Shown: in pieces, positions 1-5,349 of the stretch
Layout: every line of letters begins with the position of its first letter
Numbering within the stretch: the first letter of the stretch is position 1
Origin: Brucellaceae bacterium
GTDB taxonomy: Bacteria > Pseudomonadota > Alphaproteobacteria > Rhizobiales > Rhizobiaceae
Direction: 5' to 3'
DNA length: 5,680 nucleotides
Assembly (NCBI GenBank): GCA_031253705.1
Contig: JAIRVW010000391.1
Span: 1-5,680, forward strand
Program-made: the position numbers and the translations under genes
The notes under the pieces: model-generated
Databases searched by the model: none
The model's input: only the letters and a program-made list of their open reading frames with translations
What the model was told of the DNA's origin: nothing

Positions 1-414
1 CATAAAACTGGTCAGCATCAGCGTGTTATCAAGCGCTTTGCCACGGTTCAGCGCCGCAACAATGCCGAGCGGCAGGCCGATCAGCAATTCGCAGATAATG
101 GCTGCCACCAGCAGCTGCAAAGTAGCGGGAAGGCGCGACAGGATCAGATCGGTGACTTCGGTTTTCTGCAGGTAGGAACGGCCGAGATTGCCATTGATCA
201 GGTTCCACAGATAATCACCATATTGCACGATAAACGGCTGATCCAGCCCCAGTTGCTGGCGGATACTGGCAACGGTTTCCGCCGTGGCTGAACGGCCGGC
301 AATCTGGCGCACAGGATCGGCAGGCAGCACATAAAGCAGCACAAAGGTGATAAAGGAAACACCAAGCAGGATCAGCGCGGACTGGATCAGACGGCGCAGA
401 ATATATGCAAACAT
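1..414 (-). CDS. Opp/Dpp-type ABC transporter permease, DppB-like (N-terminal part, cut by window edge)
   Basis: Inner-membrane permease subunit of a peptide/nickel-type ABC importer; the first 138 codons are present and the rest lies beyond the left edge. I translated it by hand from the ATG at 414-412. It opens MFAYILRRLIQSALILLGVS, the usual first membrane helix of DppB/OppB proteins, followed by an LYVLPADPVR motif (about residues 27-36). Next come the family's QQLGLDQP segment (53-60) and a periplasmic NGNLGRS stretch (74-80). A second hydrophobic helix begins near residue 97, where the BPD_transp_1 domain starts. The start is supported by an AGGGG Shine-Dalgarno 8 bases upstream, and the ATG shares one base with the stop of the DppC-like gene (TGATG), implying coupled translation. 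Substrate cannot be read from a permease fragment; dipeptides, oligopeptides, nickel or other small solutes are all possible. ATPase and periplasmic binding protein genes would be expected further left. Confidence 0.93.
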   Translation of the reverse strand, partial: MFAYILRRLIQSALILLGVSFITFVLLYVLPADPVRQIAGRSATAETVASIRQQLGLDQPFIVQYGDYLWNLINGNLGRSYLQKTEVTDLILSRLPATLQLLVAAIICELLIGLPLGIVAALNRGKALDNTLMLTSFM

Positions 415-1313
415 CAGTCACGCCCCTGTTGTGTTGGGTCGAGGATATCGCGCAAAGCATCCCCTACAAGGTTGAAGCCAAGCGCCAGCAACAGGATTGC
501 GGCTCCCGGAATGAAAACCAGCCATGGTGCAGACTGAAAATAGGTCTGATTTTCAAAGATAATATTGCCCCATGACGGTGTTGGCGGCTGCACGCCGACA
601 CCCAGATAAGACAGGGTTGCCTCCAGCAGCACTGTGGTGGAAATGCCGAGTGTGCCCCAGACGATCAGTGTCGGGATCAGATGCGGCAGAATATGACGGA
701 ACAGGATGCGGCCATGGCCTGCACCCAGCGTCTTTTCTGCGGCAATATAATCACGCTCGGCCAGCGAAGAGGTCTGCGTATAGATGACACGCGCGGTCTG
801 CACCCAGTTCACAAAAGCAATCACCATCGCCACAATCCATAAGGATGGCGAGAAAATTGCGGCGAGACAGATCGCCAGCAGCAGAGCCGGAAACGCCATC
901 ATTAAATCGGTAAAGCGCATCAGTACCGCACCGGTAATACCGCGGAAATATCCGGCCGTCACACCGATCAGCGTGCCGATCAGCAGAGCTGCGCCATTGG
1001 CCACAACGCCGATCACCAGCGATGTCTGCGCACCAAAAAGCAGGCGCGAAAACAGATCGCGTCCGAGCAGATCGGTGCCGAACCAGAATTGTGCACCAGG
1101 CGGCATCGGTGCGCCTTCAATGGTCAGCCCGTCAAAGAACTGTTCATTGGGATCAAAAGGGGCAATCCAATGGGCAAAAACCGCGCCGCCGACACAGATC
1201 AGGATGATGATCAGGCCGAGCACTGCCAGTTTGCGCTGCATCAGACGCCGGAAGACTGATGCTCCCCGCCGTGGTGTCGCTAAAGGTTCAGGCGAGATCG
1301 ATACGTCTGCCAT
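414..1313 (-). CDS. Opp/Dpp-type ABC transporter permease, DppC-like
   Basis: Second permease of the same importer, 299 residues, normal for DppC/OppC. An OppC_N region (residues 15-65) carries the first membrane helix (about 29-50). The family motif FGTDLLGRDLFSRLLFGAQ follows at 78-96, then the permease core with about five further helices. The cytoplasmic EAA loop that contacts the ATPase is clear: YIAAEKTLGAG with HILPHLIP downstream (189-214). The motif LGVGVQPPTPSWG (237-249) and the ending GDALRDILDP (284-293) are also typical. The frame stays open 19 codons further upstream to 1370, but the ATG at 1313 is preferred. It has AGAGG 8 bases upstream, the protein then begins like other DppC proteins, and the overlap with the ANTAR gene shrinks from 83 to 26 bases. 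The gene lies upstream of the DppB-like gene, the reverse of the usual B-then-C order. Substrate is unknown. Confidence 0.95.
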   Translation of the reverse strand: MADVSISPEPLATPRRGASVFRRLMQRKLAVLGLIIILICVGGAVFAHWIAPFDPNEQFFDGLTIEGAPMPPGAQFWFGTDLLGRDLFSRLLFGAQTSLVIGVVANGAALLIGTLIGVTAGYFRGITGAVLMRFTDLMMAFPALLLAICLAAIFSPSLWIVAMVIAFVNWVQTARVIYTQTSSLAERDYIAAEKTLGAGHGRILFRHILPHLIPTLIVWGTLGISTTVLLEATLSYLGVGVQPPTPSWGNIIFENQTYFQSAPWLVFIPGAAILLLALGFNLVGDALRDILDPTQQGRD

Positions 1314-1896
1314 CTTTGGCGCCTCTTTCTGTAGAATGATTGGCGACAATTCGTTCAGCCGCTGTTTCAATAGTTACCTGCCAGGCCATGGCGACCTGCC
1401 GCAAAAGATCATAGGCCTCGGCTTCGGTTTTACCCTTCATCATGGAGATCATCACCGCCTGCACGACTGTCTGCCGTGCGGAAAGCCGGTTCTCCAGATC
1501 GGTCACAACGGCCTGCGAAGCCTTGGCCTGATCAAAATTGCTGCGCGCGACGAGCAGCGCCGCATAAACGCCTTTGTCATTGACCGGCTTGAGCAATTGC
1601 GCATGGGCGCCCATTTCCATGGCCCATTTCAGCCGTCCCGGCACTTCCGAGCCGATCAGGGCAATCATTGGCATCGGGGATTGTCCCGTCGCCCAAGGAA
1701 ACTGCTCATTATGGCCGGTATCAGCGTCATAAAACACGAAATCGCCGCCCAGTGCCTCGGCGGGCAGTTCCGGCCATGCCTCACGCACATCCAGACCAAT
1801 GACATGCAATTGCCGGATCAGCCCCTGCACAGAAGGGTGCGGACGGTGGAGTATCCATGCGACGGCACCGCCGAGATTTTCAGTTCTGATCCGCAT
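1288..1896 (-). CDS. ANTAR-domain RNA-binding antiterminator, AmiR/NasT-like
   Basis: Cytoplasmic transcription antiterminator of 202 residues, close to the roughly 196 of Pseudomonas AmiR. Residues 10-120 form a pseudo-receiver: the first strand (VAWILHRPHP, 12-21) lacks the acidic pair of true phospho-receivers, though LLKPV (101-105) keeps the receiver Lys-Pro. This is expected for proteins controlled by partner binding rather than phosphorylation. A helical coiled-coil segment (about 118-142) leads into the ANTAR domain (about 138-184). It shows the family pattern RQTVVQAVMISMMKGKTEAEA, split here as RQTVVQAV (141-148) and MMKGKTEAEAYDLLRQVAM (152-170). In the family, ANTAR domains bind leader RNA and prevent termination, often in nitrogen-compound genes. 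The start ATG shares a base with the stop of the AmiC-like gene (TAATG), so the two are probably made together as a sensor/antiterminator pair. A terminator hairpin stands upstream of the operon as an obvious target. No amidase gene is visible nearby. Confidence 0.93.
   Translation of the reverse strand: MRIRTENLGGAVAWILHRPHPSVQGLIRQLHVIGLDVREAWPELPAEALGGDFVFYDADTGHNEQFPWATGQSPMPMIALIGSEVPGRLKWAMEMGAHAQLLKPVNDKGVYAALLVARSNFDQAKASQAVVTDLENRLSARQTVVQAVMISMMKGKTEAEAYDLLRQVAMAWQVTIETAAERIVANHSTERGAKDGRRIDLA
1322..1326 (-). promoter_or_regulatory. Shine-Dalgarno site that fixes the DppC-like start
   Basis: On the minus strand AGAGG lies 8 bases before the ATG at 1313, inside the last codons of the ANTAR gene. 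No comparable site precedes the in-frame ATG at 1370, so the shorter product is chosen. Its position inside the upstream coding region suggests translational coupling. Confidence 0.6.
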
Positions 1897-2972
1897 TATG
1901 ACACCACCCTGAGAAACTGAGAGTCTTTAGGGTGCGCTCTGTGTCGGGTCAGATAAGGATCAGCCCGTAGCGGCGGCAGACGTTTGATTTCATGGAAATG
2001 CTTGCCTTCAAGACGGGCAATCACCACCGGCTGACTGGCATGGAGATTGGTCGGATCAAGCCGTGGCTGATAGCCGTCCTGCAGGGCTGTCCGCAACAGG
2101 TCGGATAAAGACAGTTTTTCTGCTTCCGGACGCCGGTTCAGTAAATGCGCCAGCTCGTGTACCGCCTGACGGGACATTTCCAGAAACGAGCCGCCTGCGC
2201 CGCTTTCCGGCTCAAACCACGGACCGGCTGAAATCAGCCCTGTGGCTGCGGCACTGGCCGGATTGATTTCACATTCGGTAAAATTGCACGACAAGACTGT
2301 CAGCCCGTTTTGCAGGCCAAGCTCCTGTTTAAGTTCTGCCAAACGGGAGAGAAACGCATAGGAGCTGTCGCCGACCAGAGAGTTCAGAATGAAGTCCGGT
2401 TTGAAGACCCGTATATCGTTCAGAATATGGTCGAGCTCGGTATCGCCGATTGCCAGATAGCGGTCGCCAAGCACAGAGCCTCCGGCAGCCGTGATTTGCT
2501 CACGGGCGATCCGCGCCATTTCCCAGCCCCAGATATAATTGGAGCCGACAAAATAAGCTTTTTTGCCAAGCACCGGCAAAGCCCAGTCCAGCAGTGGCAG
2601 CAAGTGCTGGTTCGGAGAGGAATGCATATAGGCGACACGTTCGGAGGCCTCGAACCCTTCATAGGGGACAGGATACCATAACACGCCGTCATAGCGTTCC
2701 AGTTCGGGGATGACTTCCTTGCGCGATGCGGATGTAACGCAGCCGAAGATATGACGCACCTGAGAGTTTTGCAAAATCTCACGGCACAGCGGCGCATAGC
2801 GGTCCGCTTTGCCCTCAGGGTCACGTTCCGTCACATGAAAAGCAATATCAAGCCCTGCATCGGCATTGACCTCCTCAACGCCCTGCAATACGCCGCTGCG
2901 GCTTGCACCTGAAAGCGCGGCATAGTTGCCGCTCCTTGATTGCAAAAGGCCGATTTCGACAATGCGCTTCAT
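1896..2972 (-). CDS. AmiC-like cytoplasmic ligand sensor (periplasmic-binding-protein fold)
   Basis: Regulator of the AmiC/FmdD/UrtA branch of type I periplasmic-binding-like folds, 358 residues (AmiC of P. aeruginosa is about 385). There is no signal peptide (it starts MKRIVEIGLL), so it should act in the cytoplasm. Stretches resembling AmiC include RDPEGKADRY (50-59), GCVTSASRK (77-85), WYPVPYEGFE (99-108), SPNQ (119-122), VGSNYIWGWE (142-151) and RADPY (336-340). The YPxPYEG and GSxYI segments line the amide pocket in AmiC; here the x of YPxPYEG is Val where I recall Thr in AmiC, so the ligand may differ. In the family, AmiC sequesters AmiR and releases it when a short-chain amide binds. 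The gene is first in the operon, overlaps the ANTAR gene by one base, and lies just after an intrinsic terminator. Ligand is unknown: an amide, urea-like or small nitrogen compound is likely. A transporter-binding role is less likely, given the missing export signal. Confidence 0.9.
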   Translation of the reverse strand: MKRIVEIGLLQSRSGNYAALSGASRSGVLQGVEEVNADAGLDIAFHVTERDPEGKADRYAPLCREILQNSQVRHIFGCVTSASRKEVIPELERYDGVLWYPVPYEGFEASERVAYMHSSPNQHLLPLLDWALPVLGKKAYFVGSNYIWGWEMARIAREQITAAGGSVLGDRYLAIGDTELDHILNDIRVFKPDFILNSLVGDSSYAFLSRLAELKQELGLQNGLTVLSCNFTECEINPASAAATGLISAGPWFEPESGAGGSFLEMSRQAVHELAHLLNRRPEAEKLSLSDLLRTALQDGYQPRLDPTNLHASQPVVIARLEGKHFHEIKRLPPLRADPYLTRHRAHPKDSQFLRVVS

Positions 2973-2975
2973 TTT

Positions 2976-2981
2976 CTCCCC
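2976..2981 (-). promoter_or_regulatory. Ribosome binding site of the AmiC-like gene, right after the terminator U-tract
   Basis: The minus strand reads GGGGAG, three bases (AAA) before the ATG at 2972. The spacing is short, but it is the only good site and no other nearby start exists. It abuts the second U-run of the attenuator, so no room remains for a promoter between terminator and gene. Confidence 0.6.
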
Positions 2982-3037
2982 AAAAAATGAAAAAGCCCCG
3001 CAGCGACATCACCAATGCGGTGAGGCCGAGACGGGGC
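2982..3037 (-). terminator. Intrinsic terminator in the operon leader (probable ANTAR-controlled attenuator)
   Basis: On the minus strand GCCCCG (3037-3032) pairs perfectly with CGGGGC (3000-2995). Inside is a discontinuous stem: a 4-bp block, CGGC (3028-3025) with GTCG (3007-3004), including one G-U pair. After one mismatch comes TCACC (3023-3019) with GGTGA (3013-3009), closed by a 5-base loop. UUUUU (2994-2990) and, two bases on, UUUUUU (2987-2982) follow directly, the signature of a Rho-independent terminator. It lies between the predicted promoter and the AmiC-like gene, with only about 17 bases from the first U-run to the ATG, so operon transcripts must read through it. Since the operon encodes an ANTAR antiterminator, I infer a regulated attenuator. 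It could also end transcripts arriving from the MFS gene upstream. Hairpin and U-tract are seen; regulation is inferred. Confidence 0.85.
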
Positions 3038-3049
3038 GTGAGTGCCATT

Positions 3050-3064
3050 TATTGACTAACAATA
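3050..3064. repeat. Small inverted repeat over the predicted -10 and start site
   Basis: TATTG (3050-3054) and CAATA (3060-3064) are perfect inverted arms around a 5-base centre. If transcription begins at the nearer promoter, this is an operator-like dyad over the start site. If it begins at the upstream candidate, it would be a weak first hairpin in the leader RNA, before the terminator hairpin. Confidence 0.35.
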
Positions 3065-3090
3065 TAATGCAAGAACGACAAAATTTGCAA
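3061..3090 (-). promoter_or_regulatory. Predicted sigma-70 promoter of the AmiC/ANTAR/ABC operon
   Basis: The minus strand has TTGCAA (3090-3085), an 18-base spacer and TATATT (3066-3061), placing the start of transcription near 3053-3056 and giving a leader of roughly 80 bases containing the terminator. A second, weaker candidate lies further up: TTGCTT (3122-3117), 18 bases, TATATA (3098-3093). No sigma-54 type site was found. Confidence 0.42.
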
Positions 3091-3118
3091 GATATATAAT
3101 GATTGAGGCATCATAAAA

Positions 3119-3131
3119 GCAATTTAATTGC
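3119..3131. repeat. 13-base palindrome in the sensor-operon upstream region
   Basis: GCAATT and AATTGC (3119-3124 and 3126-3131) are perfect inverted arms around one base. It lies about 30 bases upstream of the predicted -35 of the AmiC-like operon, a plausible position for a DNA-binding regulator. No family of regulator can be named from it. Confidence 0.35.
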
Positions 3132-3146
3132 AGCATGATATCCTAA

Positions 3147-3162
3147 TGTAATCGCTATTACA
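3147..3162. repeat. Inverted repeat TGTAAT-N4-ATTACA just after the MFS gene
   Basis: TGTAAT (3147-3152) and ATTACA (3157-3162) are perfect 6-base arms around CGCT, starting one base beyond the MFS stop codon. On the minus strand it could form a short AT-rich hairpin, but no U-run follows, so a terminator is doubtful. It could equally be an operator for the downstream operon. Confidence 0.4.
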
Positions 3163-3163
3163 G

Positions 3164-4360
3164 TCACTTATCCTGAGGATTAGAAATATGTACCGGTCGT
3201 CCGGCACAGAGGCCGAGGGCTGCCATAGCGATGCAAACTGCAATGCAGAGGATCAGCGGGATCGTCCAGCCATGGAACTGGTCATGGAGAAAGCCGGCAA
3301 AAGGCGGCGCACCGGCGGCGATCGAATAGCCGATACATTGTGCCATGCCGGAGAGGCTTGCCGCCTGTGCAGCGCTCGATGACCGCAGGCTGATAAAGGC
3401 CAGTGCGAGGATGAAAGTTGCGCCGCTGCCAAAGCCGAACAGGGCGACCCAGAGCAACGCCCATTGCGGAACCAGCATGATGCCTGCAAAAGAGAGGGCT
3501 GTCATGGATGGCAGTATAATTGCGATGATTTTCTGATCCCTGAAGCGGCTGAGCACTAGACCAAAGATCAGCCCCGGTACGGCGGTTGCAAGCTGTGACA
3601 CTCCATGCAGGGAACCGGCAGCCGCGGCTGTGTAACCGGCCTCCGTCAGAATGGCAGGCAGCCATGCAACAATCTCATAATAGATGAGGGAGTTGAGACC
3701 GAAGAACAGTGTGACCTGCCATGCCAGCGGCGAGCGCCAGATTTGTTCAGACTGCTTGCCGGTTGTGGTAGTTTGCGTGGCCTGAGGTCGTGGTGCTGAT
3801 AATTGCGGCAGCCACAAAACGATTGCGGCAAGCGGAAAGATCACAAAGGCACCGAGTGCCCAGTGCCATCCGCCGGTTAATCCGGCAACGGGCACCGCGG
3901 CGGCTGAAGCCAGGGCGGCAGCTGCACCCGCTGTAACCGAATAAGCACCGGTGATCGGGGCGATTTTGTCGGGAAAGTCCCGCTTGAGCAGGCTCGGCAA
4001 TAAGACATTGGCGATTGCAATACCGATGCCGATGATTGCGGTGCCGGTGAAAAGACACCAGACGGAATCCACAATGCGTAACAGAATACCTGCGGTCATC
4101 AGCACAAGGGCGGCCAGCAGGCTGCGCTCCAGACCGAGTTTGCGCGCCATGATCACGGCAAAAGGTGATGCAATGGCAAAAGCCAGCAGCGGCAATGTTG
4201 TGAGAGCGCCTGCCTCTGTGGTGTTGAGGGAGAAACTCTCACGGATAAATTCGAGAACAGGGGCAATGCCGGTAATCGGCGCACGTAAGGTTGTTGCAAT
4301 CAGTAAGATGCCGGTAAGCAGCAAGGCTGGCTGTTTGAAAGAGCCGGTTTTAGAATTCAT
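3164..4360 (-). CDS. MFS transporter, CynX/NimT family
   Basis: Inner-membrane major facilitator carrier of 398 residues with about 12 hydrophobic helices, the normal size for the cyanate permease/NimT group. The N-terminus carries the group's LRAPITGIAPVLEFI motif after the first helix. The usual basic loop follows helix 2 (ARKLGLERS), and there is a long central loop rich in Gln and Thr (PRPQATQTTTTGKQ) between the two six-helix halves. The C-terminal half contains FGLNSLIYYEIVAWLPAIL, typical of this group. In E. coli, NimT (YeaN) is linked to 2-nitroimidazole resistance and is encoded divergently from NimR (YeaM), the arrangement seen here; the true substrate here is unknown. I prefer the ATG at 4360, although an in-frame TTG at 4369 could add three residues; ribosome binding signals are weak for both. 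There is no clear sigma-70 promoter on this strand, consistent with dependence on an activator. Confidence 0.9.
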   Translation of the reverse strand: MNSKTGSFKQPALLLTGILLIATTLRAPITGIAPVLEFIRESFSLNTTEAGALTTLPLLAFAIASPFAVIMARKLGLERSLLAALVLMTAGILLRIVDSVWCLFTGTAIIGIGIAIANVLLPSLLKRDFPDKIAPITGAYSVTAGAAAALASAAAVPVAGLTGGWHWALGAFVIFPLAAIVLWLPQLSAPRPQATQTTTTGKQSEQIWRSPLAWQVTLFFGLNSLIYYEIVAWLPAILTEAGYTAAAAGSLHGVSQLATAVPGLIFGLVLSRFRDQKIIAIILPSMTALSFAGIMLVPQWALLWVALFGFGSGATFILALAFISLRSSSAAQAASLSGMAQCIGYSIAAGAPPFAGFLHDQFHGWTIPLILCIAVCIAMAALGLCAGRPVHISNPQDK

Positions 4361-4398
4361 AATCGTCAATCCATTCTTGGGAACCCTTAACTAACGAA

Positions 4399-4426
4399 TT
4401 GCACTTCTGAAGAATTTAGATATATT
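4399..4426 (+). promoter_or_regulatory. Predicted sigma-70 promoter of the AraC-family gene
   Basis: TTGCAC (4399-4404), a 16-base spacer and TATATT (4421-4426) form a good promoter reading toward the regulator gene. The predicted start near 4433 leaves a leader of only about 13 bases to the first ATG, or about 25 to the second. Confidence 0.5.
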
Positions 4427-4445
4427 GCCTATTAATCGCTAAATT
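4413..4445. promoter_or_regulatory. Inverted repeat flanking the -10 box of the AraC-family gene (possible operator)
   Basis: AATTTAG (4413-4419) and CTAAATT (4439-4445) are perfect 7-base inverted arms separated by 19 bases. They bracket the -10 box and the predicted start point in the divergent control region, a position suited to autorepression. AraC proteins usually bind direct repeats, so a dyad is not proof. The arms are AT-rich and may be chance. Confidence 0.35.
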
Positions 4446-5255
4446 ATGCCAATTCTCATGCAGCCACGTCTCAGCCATATTGATTTTGATCCGGATCTGA
4501 CCGACCGACCCGCCCATGCTTTGCAGCTGGACTTCAGGGATTACTCGACAGAAATACCCGTCCATACCCATCGCAAGGGGCAGCTGGTGCTGGCTCTGCA
4601 CGGGGCGGTGACCTGTCAGGTCAGTAACGGTATGTGGATGGTGCCGCCCAATTGCGGGGTCTGGATTCCGGGCGGTATCGCCCATTGCAATCACGCAACG
4701 GCCAATGCGCGGCTGTCATTTTTATTTGTCGAGCCGCAGGCCGCAACCTTACCGCATTATTGCTGCACTTTATCGGTTTCGCCGATGGTGCGGGAGATGA
4801 TCCGGCATTTGTCGCATCAGCCGCCGGATTATCAGGACGGCAGTCATACAGACCGGCTGGTCAGGGTTTTGCTGGATGAACTGGTGCTGATGCCGCAGGA
4901 AGCGTTCCACCTGCCGGTCTCGGATCATCCGAAAATCCGAATGATTGCCGATGCATTGCGGGCTGATCCGGCGGATCGCAGTACGCTGGCGGTCTGGGCA
5001 GCAAGAATTGCGGTCAGCGAGCGTTCGCTTGCGCGACTGATGGTGCAGGAAACGGGGCTGACCTTCGGGCGCTGGCGTCAGCAGTTACATCTGATCATCG
5101 CCTTGCGGGAGCTTGCAGGCGGTGCGGCAGTGCAGAATATTTCAGATATGCTCGGCTATGAATCGCCGACAGCCTTTCTCACCATGTTCAGAAAAGCACT
5201 GGGGCAGACACCAACGCGTTATCTGGCAACGCTTGAGGGCAGTCATCCGGTCTAG
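4446..5255 (+). CDS. AraC-family transcriptional regulator, NimR-like
   Basis: DNA-binding regulator of 269 residues, close to E. coli NimR (YeaM, about 273). The N-terminal cupin-type sensing domain (about residues 25-100) has HTHRKGQLVLALHG (40-53), WMVPPNCGVWIPGGIAH (64-80) and NARLSFLFVEP (87-97), the pattern of this subfamily. The C-terminal AraC domain (about 162-262) has two helix-turn-helix units. The first is around LAVWAARIAVSERSLARL (181-198), the second ISDMLGYESPTAFLTMFRKA (232-251), followed by GQTPTRYL. It is divergent from the NimT-like MFS gene and very probably controls it, and perhaps itself. Start choice is open: ATG at 4446 gives 269 residues and ATG at 4458 gives 265; neither has a clear Shine-Dalgarno site. 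His40, His42 and His80 with Cys70 and Cys81 could form a metal or ligand site, but that is inference. The effector is unknown. Confidence 0.93.
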   Translation: MPILMQPRLSHIDFDPDLTDRPAHALQLDFRDYSTEIPVHTHRKGQLVLALHGAVTCQVSNGMWMVPPNCGVWIPGGIAHCNHATANARLSFLFVEPQAATLPHYCCTLSVSPMVREMIRHLSHQPPDYQDGSHTDRLVRVLLDELVLMPQEAFHLPVSDHPKIRMIADALRADPADRSTLAVWAARIAVSERSLARLMVQETGLTFGRWRQQLHLIIALRELAGGAAVQNISDMLGYESPTAFLTMFRKALGQTPTRYLATLEGSHPV

Positions 5256-5282
5256 AGACACCTCAGAACTTAAAAGACCGGT

Positions 5283-5311
5283 TTAAAATCATCCGTTTGA
5301 TATGTAATAAT
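5283..5311 (+). promoter_or_regulatory. Possible promoter of the alpha/beta hydrolase gene
   Basis: An extended -10 (TG at 5303-5304, then AATAAT at 5306-5311, five of six matches) follows a weak -35 TTAAAA (5283-5288) at 17 bases. The 94-base gap 5256-5349 is AT-rich and holds no convincing terminator after the AraC-family gene, so read-through is also possible. Confidence 0.33.
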
Positions 5312-5349
5312 CTTTTCTTTGAATAAGAACGCAATGAAATGAGCAGACG

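Noticed and set aside
1314..1370. N-terminal extension of the DppC-like protein by 19 residues
   Set aside because: There is no ribosome binding site before the ATG at 1370, the extension lies inside the ANTAR domain coding region, and a good AGAGG supports the ATG at 1313.
784..1920. Long open frame of 378 codons on the plus strand
   Set aside because: It runs antisense to two clear genes (the ANTAR and DppC-like genes). Its product is rich in Arg, Ser and Pro without recognisable motifs, as expected for a shadow frame of GC-biased codons.
3009..3023. TCACC-N5-GGTGA dyad as an NtrC-type binding site
   Set aside because: It only loosely resembles the GCAC-N7-GTGC pattern and is better explained as the apical stem of the terminator hairpin. 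With nitrogen control likely here, it remains a weak possibility.
3031..3046. Possible sigma-54 promoter beginning TGGCAC on the minus strand
   Set aside because: The required TTGC element at the -12 position is absent: the bases there are CCCC, which form the terminator stem.
3951..4394. Plus-strand open frame opposite the MFS gene
   Set aside because: It is antisense to conserved membrane helices, with a basic, low-motif product; it is explained by the codon bias of the real gene.
5256..5290. Terminator after the AraC-family gene (TTAAA-N7-TTTAA around an ACCGGT centre)
   Set aside because: The arms are short and AT-only, and no run of T follows, so an intrinsic terminator cannot be supported.
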